NCBI GenBank assembly: GCA_023264765.1
Contig: JAHFVC010000013.1
Coordinates: 1-40,864, forward strand
Length of the DNA: 40,864 nucleotides
Reading direction: 5' to 3'
DNA from: Mycobacterium sp.
GTDB taxonomy: Bacteria; Actinomycetota; Actinomycetes; Mycobacteriales; Mycobacteriaceae
Shown here: positions 20,403 to 28,090 of the stretch, piece after piece
How the letters are laid out: every line of letters begins with the position of its first letter
How positions within the stretch are numbered: position 1 is the first letter of the stretch
Notes under the pieces: generated by a model
Told to the model about the DNA's origin: nothing
What the model saw: the letters and a program-made list of their open reading frames with translations, nothing else
Database searches by the model: none
Program-made: the position numbers and the translations under genes

Positions 20403-20533
20403 GAAAACTCTCAGCAAACCCTTACGAGCGTTTCAGGCATAAGTCTTAGCAAAGTATTAATGCGTACTCCCAGGTACCTTAAATTCGACCGATAACTTCG
20501 GTGTTAGTTCCACACATCGAAGGGAGGCATTAC

Positions 20534-20956
20534 ATGACGATCGCATTCCGCTACGGCAACCCGGCGGTCGACTGTGACGGTGCCCAGCTGCGTGCACAGT
20601 GCCGCCATCTGGCGACCGTTGCGACGCTCACGGGAGTCATCGACGACGCCAACTTCGAGCACCTCACCCACCGGGTCCGGCAGATGGTTCTCACCGAGAA
20701 GCCGTTCGTCCTCGACCTGAGCGGCGTGACGGGACTGTCCGCCCGCGGCGTATCACTGCTCTACGGACTCGATGACGAGTGCGACCTCGCAGGGGTCGAA
20801 TGGGCCTTGGTCGCCAGCCCGCAGGTTCTCGACATCCTGCAACTGCTCGACGACGCCTTCCCGATCACCGCATCGGTTCCCGAGGCACTGCATCACTTCG
20901 CCGAGGGCACCCTTGCCCGGCGGCGCCTGCTCCCCCTGCTGCACAAGACCGCATAA
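20534..20956 (+). CDS. STAS-domain protein (anti-anti-sigma factor-like)
   Basis: 140 aa from ATG 20534 with RBS GAAGGGAGG; KPFVLDLSGVTGLSARGVSLLYGLDDECDLAGVEWALVASPQVLDILQLL fits the STAS core. Confidence 0.75.
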   Translation: MTIAFRYGNPAVDCDGAQLRAQCRHLATVATLTGVIDDANFEHLTHRVRQMVLTEKPFVLDLSGVTGLSARGVSLLYGLDDECDLAGVEWALVASPQVLDILQLLDDAFPITASVPEALHHFAEGTLARRRLLPLLHKTA

Positions 20957-20974
20957 CAAAGAAAGGCGGATCAC

Positions 20975-21037
20975 ATGTTGCTCGACGTTCGCTGGTTGAC
21001 CGCTCTCGTACGCCGTCACCGCAAGCACGCCCACTGA
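20975..21037 (+). CDS. Putative 20-aa basic microprotein MLLDVRWLTALVRRHRKHAH
   Basis: ATG 20975, TGA 21035-21037; preceded by GAAAGGCGGATCAC (RBS-like); between STAS gene and terminator; below the ORF-track size cutoff. Confidence 0.5.
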   Translation: MLLDVRWLTALVRRHRKHAH

Positions 21038-21051
21038 CTTCATCGTCAGAG

Positions 21052-21096
21052 AAGCCTGGCTGGCGAGTCACCCGACTCGCCGGTCAGGCTTTTTTA
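21052..21096 (+). terminator. Intrinsic (Rho-independent) terminator
   Basis: AAGCCTG-gct-GGCGAGT-caccg-like loop-ACTCGCC-ggt-CAGGCTT followed by TTTTT. Confidence 0.92.
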
Positions 21097-21111
21097 TTCA
21101 GCCCCGTCGAT

Positions 21112-21912
21112 TCAGCCCTTGTAATAGACCAGCTGATGGGTGGTCGCCAGCAGCCCGCCCGTTGTGCTCCAGATCTGAGCCGTCTGATCGAAATGCCCCG
21201 CACTGAACCGCTGGGCCTGAGCAGTGGCCAGTACGAAGTCGTCGCCTTGTGCGGCGAGTTCGGGTTCGTCGGCATGGAAATACACCGTGAACGAGATGGT
21301 GCCGGCCGGCAGGTACTGTCCGCGCCGCAAGAAGATGCGAGGGTAGAAGATGTCGCACACCGAGGTGAGCGACGCGAAGTCCAGCGGCCGCGACTGCCGC
21401 TCCCTAACCCACAGCGTGGTCACCGACGATGCGCTCTCGCCGGCGTCCGGTCCCGGCAAGCCACCCTCGACGAAGCGCATGTCGTAGTTGCGGGGCCAGA
21501 CCAGGCCGAATTGACCGCTGGCATCCACGACGCCGTCGGGCCCGGGCACCTCCGGCGCCTGCAACTCGGTGTCCGTCCAGGTCTCGCGTCGCACCGCGAA
21601 GACCGCGGTCGCCGTGGCCCTCGGCTCCCCGTCCTGGCTCAGCTCCACCAGCCAATGCTGGTTGGACCGGTTGGTACGCACCGCCCGCGCGTGGACGTCG
21701 AACTCCCCGTCGACGATGGGCGCCAGGTAGTTCACCGTGAGCGCGACGGGAAACCCGTGCACGTCGGCCTGGAGCTCGATGGCCCGGATCATGGTGGCCG
21801 CGGTGATCCCACCGAACGGGCCGACCATGTTCGCCCATTCAGGGATCGTCCGTCCGCGTAGCCGACCGTCATCCAGGGTTTCCAGCGCAATGCCGTCGTC
21901 GAACACCGTCAT
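21112..21912 (-). CDS. TesB-like acyl-CoA thioesterase family protein
   Basis: MVGPFGGITAATMIRAIELQADVHGFPVALTVNYLAPIVDGEFDVHARAVRTNRSNQHWLVEL double-hotdog thioesterase features; ATG 21912 preferred. Confidence 0.82.
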   Translation of the reverse strand: MTVFDDGIALETLDDGRLRGRTIPEWANMVGPFGGITAATMIRAIELQADVHGFPVALTVNYLAPIVDGEFDVHARAVRTNRSNQHWLVELSQDGEPRATATAVFAVRRETWTDTELQAPEVPGPDGVVDASGQFGLVWPRNYDMRFVEGGLPGPDAGESASSVTTLWVRERQSRPLDFASLTSVCDIFYPRIFLRRGQYLPAGTISFTVYFHADEPELAAQGDDFVLATAQAQRFSAGHFDQTAQIWSTTGGLLATTHQLVYYKG

Positions 21913-21951
21913 CGGCGTGACATTACCGCGAATCCTTTGACAGGCTAACCA

Positions 21952-21962
21952 GTAAGGCTTAC
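21952..21962. repeat. Palindrome GTAAG-G-CTTAC in divergent promoter
   Basis: Perfect 5-bp arms around a 1-bp centre between divergent thioesterase and SDR genes; abuts AGGCTAACC. Confidence 0.5.
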
Positions 21963-21963
21963 C

Positions 21964-22722
21964 GTGACCGCCATGGCAGCCCTCGCCGGTCGGCGCATCC
22001 TGGTCACCGGTGCCGCCACCGGCATCGGTGCCGCAGCGGTTGCGGTCCTCGGCGCCGCCGGTGCCCGGGTGGCCGCCACCTACCACTCGACACCGCCACC
22101 CGACGATCTGACCGCCACCTGGTTACGGTGCGACGCCCGCGACCCGGACTCGGTGCAGGACGCGGTCGGCGCGGCGGCCGACGCACTGGGCGGCCTCGAT
22201 GTGTTGGTGAACGCCGCCGGGTTGTGGCAGGCGGGCATCCCCGGCCACATCACCGCCGACCAGATCGACACGCTGTTGGCCACCAATGTCCGGGCCACGA
22301 TCCTGACCAACCAGGCCGCTCATGCCGTGATGCGCGAAAATGGCGGTGCCATAATCAATTTCGGCTCCGCGGAGGCCGTCATGGGCAGTCCCATCTCGGC
22401 CGTCTACGCCGCCAGCAAGGGGGCCGTGCAGGCCTGGACACGATCGGCCGCCAAGGCCTGGGCCGCCGATCGCGTCACCGTGAATGCACTGGCTCCGGCG
22501 GTCGAGACGCCGGGCGCTGACCGGCTGCGGGACTTTCTCGGCCCGGAGGTCGCGAAGTTCATCGACCAGCAGTTGAAGTCGACGATCCCGCTGGGCGGCA
22601 AGCTCGGCGACCCGGCAGGCCAGCTAGGGCCCGCCCTGGCGTTCCTGTGCAGTGAGGGCGCCGGTTTCATCACCGGCCAGTTGATTCCGGTCGACGGCGG
22701 CCTGATCATGGTGGGCGGCTGA
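21964..22722 (+). CDS. SDR family oxidoreductase
   Basis: GRRILVTGAATGIGAAAVAVLGAAGARVAATYHS, YAASKGAVQAWTRSAAKAW, ITGQLIPVDGGLIMVGG. Confidence 0.92.
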   Translation: MTAMAALAGRRILVTGAATGIGAAAVAVLGAAGARVAATYHSTPPPDDLTATWLRCDARDPDSVQDAVGAAADALGGLDVLVNAAGLWQAGIPGHITADQIDTLLATNVRATILTNQAAHAVMRENGGAIINFGSAEAVMGSPISAVYAASKGAVQAWTRSAAKAWAADRVTVNALAPAVETPGADRLRDFLGPEVAKFIDQQLKSTIPLGGKLGDPAGQLGPALAFLCSEGAGFITGQLIPVDGGLIMVGG

Positions 22723-23784
22723 GAAACCCACGCCGGCCACACACAACGCTGCCAGCACCAGCGACACCAAGGCGTACGCCAGATTCCCGATCGGGGTGCC
22801 GGCTGCGGTGACGCCGTCGGCAGCGGCGAAATAGGCAGGCAGCGCGGTCAGCCACATCGCAGCCAGCACGACGAGATACACCGGACCGAACACCACCACG
22901 AACCGATTGGACTCGGAGCGCCCCGCCTGCCACTGCCTGAGCAGAACTGGGATGGCGACCGCTGCGATCGCCACCAGTTCGATGGTGAAGACCACCGCCT
23001 GCGCGGTGAAGTTCGGTCGCTCCCCGCCGAACAACGAGAACGGGATGCTCAAGACGGCGACGCCGATCGGCACCAGAGCGCCGGCGATCACCATGCGCCA
23101 CAACAGACCTGGCGCCGAATACTTCCGGCCTGCACGTACCAGACGGGTGACGAGCAGCACCAGCACTGCAGGTCCGAGCGCCGCGAAGATCACCACGCTG
23201 GTCATCGGTACCGAGACCAGCATCGGATGGTTCAGCTTGTTGTCGGTGTTCCACGCCCACCAGCGCAGCTGCGGACCCAGCTGATCGAACACCTCATAGA
23301 AGCAGTGGTGCACGAAGCCGACGCAGACCGCCCCCACCACCAGGCCACGGTCGCGGAACACCCCGAACGCTCGCACGATCTCGTAGGCCAGCGTCGCCAC
23401 CGCGGGATAGAGCGCCACGATGTAGAGCGGAAGCCGCTCGAACAGGAACTGCACCGTGAACACGTTGTGCGCGAACACCACTCCGACGTGATCCTGCACC
23501 CCGAACACGTCGGGGAAGTAGAGCGGTATCTCGATCGACAGCAGGTAGACAATCGACGCGAACCACAGCACCAGGTTGGTGGCGTCGCCCTCGCGACGCA
23601 GGCGTCGGATCGCCCACCACAGGGCGAACACCGCGCCGGCCACCATCATCAGCTCGAGCACCGGCAGCGTCGCGTTGGACAGCGCGAACGGATTACGCAG
23701 ATGCACCACCGCGGGTGCGTCACGGCAGGTGAAATCGCCCACTCGGTGCGCGATCTCGTCGAACGTCGTATTGCACTGCGACAT
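22624..23784 (-). CDS. Polytopic membrane protein of unknown function
   Basis: 386 aa with many hydrophobic segments (VLELMMVAGAVFALWWAIRRL, LVLWFASIVYLLSIEIPLYF, VVIFAALGPAVLVLLVTRL); ATGA overlap with the upstream gene. Confidence 0.85.
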   Translation of the reverse strand: MSQCNTTFDEIAHRVGDFTCRDAPAVVHLRNPFALSNATLPVLELMMVAGAVFALWWAIRRLRREGDATNLVLWFASIVYLLSIEIPLYFPDVFGVQDHVGVVFAHNVFTVQFLFERLPLYIVALYPAVATLAYEIVRAFGVFRDRGLVVGAVCVGFVHHCFYEVFDQLGPQLRWWAWNTDNKLNHPMLVSVPMTSVVIFAALGPAVLVLLVTRLVRAGRKYSAPGLLWRMVIAGALVPIGVAVLSIPFSLFGGERPNFTAQAVVFTIELVAIAAVAIPVLLRQWQAGRSESNRFVVVFGPVYLVVLAAMWLTALPAYFAAADGVTAAGTPIGNLAYALVSLVLAALCVAGVGFSAAHHDQAAVDRNQLAGDETGALTAQERQGGP

Positions 23785-24692
23785 CAGCGCACCGCCCCGG
23801 CCGTGTACCACCGGGTCACATCGCCGCCGTCGTCCCACCGCTGGAACCAGCGGTCCGCGAGCTCCGGCAGCGGTTCATGCGAAGGGTCGTGAAAAGGTGT
23901 CTGGCTGAGCAACACTCGGCCCGCGGCGATCATCCGCTGCTTGCGCGGCACGGCGGCGAAGGCGGTTCCCGCGCCACTCGCCCCTCTTCCGAGTCTCTGT
24001 CGCAGCGTCTGCCGCAACCCGTAGGCGGGCAGCAGGGTGCGGGCGTCCACCTGCCGCTCGGACTCGGGGATGTGCATGTTGGCGCCGTCGGCGATGATCG
24101 CCAGCACCCCGATCATGTGCTTGACCACCCCTGGTAGCGCCCGCAGCCGGTACCAGCTGCTGCCCACCACCGCGGCATAGATCACCAGCGCCGAACTGCG
24201 GTGCTCCACCTCCTCGACGAAATGCCATACCAGCAGGGAGGCGACACGTTCGTCGCCCGGCCGGAACAGTGCGTCGTCATTGTCGAGCATCATCTTGAAA
24301 CTGGGCGTGAAGGTCGCCTCCAGGTCGGCGACATAAGCCAGCCGGAACTCCAGTGGCGTGGTGGCGGTGACCTCGTCGAAACTTGCCGTCACTGCATCGA
24401 AGGTCTGCTGCAGACCGGGATAGCTCTTGATCAGCGCCGTCACGTGCTTGCGGTGGGTGCTGGAGTGCTGGGCCTCCTGGCGCAGGAAGGCCGCCGCCTC
24501 GGCCGCCACGGCGGGATCGGTGATCAACGGTTTCGCTTCCTGGACCGCGGCCACGATCATCTGCTCGAACCCGACGGCCAGCATCGATGTCGCGTTCATG
24601 AAGAACGAGAACGCCGGATTCTGCGGATTCCAGTTCCACGGGACGTCAGCCGTGAAGTCGAATTTCGGCCGGCGCACCTCGAGATCGGTCAT
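23784..24692 (-). CDS. Metal-dependent hydrolase family (PF10118-like), ferritin-type diiron motifs
   Basis: 302 aa; FLRQEAQHSSTHRKH and WHFVEEVEHRSSALVIY give ExxH-type metal sites. Confidence 0.82.
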   Translation of the reverse strand: MTDLEVRRPKFDFTADVPWNWNPQNPAFSFFMNATSMLAVGFEQMIVAAVQEAKPLITDPAVAAEAAAFLRQEAQHSSTHRKHVTALIKSYPGLQQTFDAVTASFDEVTATTPLEFRLAYVADLEATFTPSFKMMLDNDDALFRPGDERVASLLVWHFVEEVEHRSSALVIYAAVVGSSWYRLRALPGVVKHMIGVLAIIADGANMHIPESERQVDARTLLPAYGLRQTLRQRLGRGASGAGTAFAAVPRKQRMIAAGRVLLSQTPFHDPSHEPLPELADRWFQRWDDGGDVTRWYTAGAVR

Positions 24693-24942
24693 CGGACCCT
24701 CCGCATCGTTGATTACACACTTTATTCACCAATGTAACTTGTGATTGTCAGTCCGTGTGCCCTGCGGCGTCAAGGGCACCGCGCGGTGACGCTGACTGTT
24801 CGATTGCCATCAGCTGGCGTTGCACTGTGGAGCGACCTGAGCACTGCCTGTCGGTTGCAAGTGTGCGTAAAGCCCGCTGATACAGCCTTTTTCGGGAATG
24901 TCCGGCACCGGCGCCGTCCTTATTCTTCCGTCAACACCATGC

Positions 24943-24961
24943 CCGCGGCCGTCGGCCGCGG
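24943..24961. repeat. 19-bp perfect palindrome CCGCGGCCG-T-CGGCCGCGG (hairpin) in leader of secreted protein gene
   Basis: 9-bp arms with 1-nt centre (8-bp stem with 3-nt loop if folded), 24 nt upstream of ATG 24986. Confidence 0.8.
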
Positions 24962-24985
24962 ACGGACTCTCTCGAAGGAGCAGAC

Positions 24986-25297
24986 ATGCGAGATCTCTCG
25001 AAGCGAGTATGCGCAGTGGCCGGCGGTGCGGCCCTCGCCGCCGGACTGCTGATCGACCTCGTCAGCGGCGGCTCGCAGGCCGTCACCGTCGCCGGCGGGT
25101 CCGGGGATTCCTCGACCACCGGAACCTACTCGTCGCCCGTCGTCCCAGCCATGACGGTCAATGCCACGGCGAACATGAAGCTCGGTTCGACGGCCACGGC
25201 CTCCGTCCCCGCCACGACGCTGGCCACGTCCTTCGCGGCACCCACCTACAAGGCCACCCCCGCGGCGGGTTGCGTCAACAACGGCCAGTGCCCGTGA
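24986..25297 (+). CDS. Small secreted Ala/Thr/Ser-rich protein
   Basis: 103 aa; signal peptide MRDLSKRVCAVAGGAALAAGLLIDLVSGGSQA; RBS GAAGGAG; C-terminal AAGCVNNGQCP. Confidence 0.75.
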   Translation: MRDLSKRVCAVAGGAALAAGLLIDLVSGGSQAVTVAGGSGDSSTTGTYSSPVVPAMTVNATANMKLGSTATASVPATTLATSFAAPTYKATPAAGCVNNGQCP

Positions 25298-25340
25298 CGT
25301 TGTGTGCGCGGGGATGCCGCGATCTGGAAGAGTCAACGTC

Positions 25341-25937
25341 GTGGGACGCAAAGGATGGGGCGGTGCACCACCGGCCGACGACGCCGAGGCGCGCAAACGG
25401 ATCATCGATGCCACGCAGACGATGATCGACGAGCGCGGCGCCGGCGCGACCGCACTGGCCGACGTCGCCGACGCACTCGGGATCACCCGACGGACCATCT
25501 ACCGCTATTTCACCGGCACCGAGGACCTTTTCACCGCGGTGGCGGAGGTGAGTCTGGAGGGTTTTGTCACCGATGTCGGCGCCATGACCGCCAACCTGGA
25601 TGTCACCGGTCAACTCGTGGAAGTGGTGGCGCACATCATCGAGCGACTCCCCCACGAGCCGCTACTGGAATTGCTCCTGGCCAATGACCGCACCAACAGC
25701 TTCAGCCGTGGCATGCTCACACCCGATGTCATCGCTCGCTGCCGGACCATGCTCCAGCATACCCATATCGATTGGGCGGCAATAGGTTACGACGACGGCA
25801 CACTCGACGAGCTCATCGAGTTCCTGCTGCGCAACATCCAGTCGATGATCGTCGCGCCGACCGACCCACCCCGTTCGGGCGCTCGGCTGCGGGCCTATCT
25901 GCGGCGCTGGATCGGCCCGGCGCTGACGGTCACCTGA
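25341..25937 (+). CDS. TetR/AcrR family transcriptional regulator
   Basis: ATALADVADALGITRRTIYRYFTGTEDLFTAVAE; GTG 25341 preferred. Confidence 0.9.
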   Translation: MGRKGWGGAPPADDAEARKRIIDATQTMIDERGAGATALADVADALGITRRTIYRYFTGTEDLFTAVAEVSLEGFVTDVGAMTANLDVTGQLVEVVAHIIERLPHEPLLELLLANDRTNSFSRGMLTPDVIARCRTMLQHTHIDWAAIGYDDGTLDELIEFLLRNIQSMIVAPTDPPRSGARLRAYLRRWIGPALTVT

Positions 25938-27006
25938 ATCGGCCGGCGAACCCGCGCAGCGGCAGGTCTGCACTGGTGAGTAGGCCGGGCGGCGCCGCGA
26001 CGACGGACCGGATCGCATGCAGCGCCGGCATCCCGGTGACTGTCATACCGATCGAGGCGAAGTTGTCCGGATTCGACAGATCGACGCCGGGTTTCGGGAA
26101 GATCATGTGCTTGTTGTACACGCACGGGTCGCCCTTGATCTGAGTGATGTAGCAGCCCTTGATATCCCAGCTCGGATCGGTGTGCGGAGTCATCTGCCAT
26201 TCGAGGTGGGTCTCGACTCTCGGCACCCCGTCGACCATGCCCTGGTACTTGATGTAATTGCCACCCAGCGAACCCTTCGGCAGCACGTACCACCCAAGGT
26301 CGACGTCCTTGGTGCATGCGCCGAGTTCGTAACTGAACTTCACCTCGTCGAGCTCGAGGCCGAAGCAATCGGCCATCAGCAGGACACTGTCGGCAAAGAC
26401 CTCGGTGTACTTGCGCAGCTTACCGGGAATCGACGGATCATCAACGGGCAGGCCGTAACCCACCTCAATCCAGGTGTCCTTGCTGTGGTGGCACGACACG
26501 TCGACGGATTCGATGGTCGTGACGTTCTCGATCTCGGCCACGTCCGCCGAACACACCACACCGAGAATCTGATTGACGCCGGGGTTCATGCCGGTTCCGT
26601 AGAACGTCGAGCCACCCTTCTCACACGCCGCGGCGAGTACCTGGCTGACCGGGCGGCCTGACGGATGCGGGTGGTTGGTGTCCCGGTGCCAGCCGGTGAT
26701 CCAGTCGGCGGTGGTGACGATGTCGATGCCCGCCTCCAGTACCTTGACGTAGAGGTCCTCATCGGGGAACACCCCGTGGAAGGTCAGCACATCGGGCTTG
26801 GCCGCGATGATCTCGTCGATCGTGCCCGTTGCGATCACGCCGTTCGGGGTGGCCCCCGCCAATTCACCGGAGTCCCGGCCGATCTTCTCCGGTGAGTAGC
26901 AATGCACCCCAACGAGTTCCAGTTCGGACTGTGCGGCATATCGCTTGATCATCTCGGAGCCGACGTTGCCGGTGGCAACCTGGAATACGCGGATCGGTGA
27001 ACTCAT
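25930..27006 (-). CDS. Dihydrodipicolinate reductase-like NAD(P)H-dependent oxidoreductase
   Basis: MSSPIRVFQVATGNVGSEMIKRYAAQSELELVGVHCYSPEKIGRDSGELAG; GTGMNPGVNQILGVVCS. Confidence 0.85.
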   Translation of the reverse strand: MSSPIRVFQVATGNVGSEMIKRYAAQSELELVGVHCYSPEKIGRDSGELAGATPNGVIATGTIDEIIAAKPDVLTFHGVFPDEDLYVKVLEAGIDIVTTADWITGWHRDTNHPHPSGRPVSQVLAAACEKGGSTFYGTGMNPGVNQILGVVCSADVAEIENVTTIESVDVSCHHSKDTWIEVGYGLPVDDPSIPGKLRKYTEVFADSVLLMADCFGLELDEVKFSYELGACTKDVDLGWYVLPKGSLGGNYIKYQGMVDGVPRVETHLEWQMTPHTDPSWDIKGCYITQIKGDPCVYNKHMIFPKPGVDLSNPDNFASIGMTVTGMPALHAIRSVVAAPPGLLTSADLPLRGFAGRFR

Positions 27007-27013
27007 CTGACTG

Positions 27014-28033
27014 TCAGCCCTTCTGCTGCGCAAGGTCCGCGGCGCTTCCGCCACGGCCGTCGGGATAGAACTGCAAGGCCCACTTGCGGATCGCCGTGAA
27101 GCCCTCGTATTCGGAGGTCGACAGCGCGGGTGGATCCGAATAGCGCTGGTGGCTCCAGATGTGGATGTCCTGGGCGAACTGGCGGATGATCTCCTCGCCG
27201 AACGCCACCGCCCGATCCTCGGCGCGCGGCGAATCCTTACCGGGCACCCGGCCGATGTAGGCCATGAACCGCACATCGGACGTGCGGTCGTCGACCGGTG
27301 TGATGGCCGAGATGGTGCGATTGTCGACCATGCCCCAACTCTTCGTCACGGCGATGCCCAATCCCCCGTTGACCGCCTCGACGCCGCTCTTCACGTCGTC
27401 GATGGACTGCTGATCGTCACCCTCGAAGGTGATGGTGAAATCCACGTACGACGTGGGTTCGGCGAAGTCGTGCCGGGTGAAGACAGGCACGATCGGCGTC
27501 TTGTGCACGTACTTGAAGTGGGCGAAATCGACGCCGTTCTCCAGGACGTACTGCGGGTGCAGTTCCAGCGCTTCGCGGTGCAGCCGCTGCTGCGGCCAGT
27601 AGTCGGTGATGCTGCTGCCGTCCCCGAAGCCGGCGAAGACGTCCGGCACGTCGAAGAACGGCTCGCGTCCTTCGATGTCGTGCCAGATGTAGATCGACTG
27701 GTTGAGTTCGGCGACCGGGTAGATGCGCATCCGGCGACCACGGTTGGGCCGGGGCTCATAGGGGATGCAGACGTTGCGCCCCTCGGCATTCCATTGCCAT
27801 CCGTGGAAGGGGCACTGGATGACCTCGCCGACGACATGCCCGCCGAAACCGAGGTGGGCGCCGAGGTGCTCGCAGTAGGCGTTCATAACGGTGACCTGAC
27901 CGGATTCGGCCCGCCACGCGACCATTTCGGTGTCGAAGTACTTCATGGCGTGCACATCGCCGACGCCGATCTGATCCGACCAGGCGACCTGGAACCAGCC
28001 CGTCGGCTTCATGGACAGTGGCGGTTTTGCCAT
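27014..28033 (-). CDS. Rieske 2Fe-2S aromatic ring-hydroxylating oxygenase alpha subunit-like (KshA-type architecture)
   Basis: Rieske CEHLGAHLGFGG...CPFHGWQW; mononuclear iron motif VDFAHFKYVH; 339 aa. Confidence 0.92.
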   Translation of the reverse strand: MAKPPLSMKPTGWFQVAWSDQIGVGDVHAMKYFDTEMVAWRAESGQVTVMNAYCEHLGAHLGFGGHVVGEVIQCPFHGWQWNAEGRNVCIPYEPRPNRGRRMRIYPVAELNQSIYIWHDIEGREPFFDVPDVFAGFGDGSSITDYWPQQRLHREALELHPQYVLENGVDFAHFKYVHKTPIVPVFTRHDFAEPTSYVDFTITFEGDDQQSIDDVKSGVEAVNGGLGIAVTKSWGMVDNRTISAITPVDDRTSDVRFMAYIGRVPGKDSPRAEDRAVAFGEEIIRQFAQDIHIWSHQRYSDPPALSTSEYEGFTAIRKWALQFYPDGRGGSAADLAQQKG

Positions 28034-28090
28034 GGTCCCAACAATCACAGAGGGTTCTATCAAAGTCAATACTCGCGTAGCATTCCCGTG

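Noticed and set aside
21913-22086. N-terminal extension of the thioesterase ORF to 22086
   Set aside because: Overlaps the divergent SDR N-terminus; MTVFDDGIALE at 21912 is the natural start.
24741-25052. 103-aa plus ORF ahead of the secreted protein
   Set aside because: No family resemblance or RBS, runs out of frame through the better-supported secreted protein start.
27149-28090. N-terminal portion of the 521-aa plus ORF 27149-28714
   Set aside because: Antisense to the Rieske gene; only the part from ATG 28091 is a real TetR protein.
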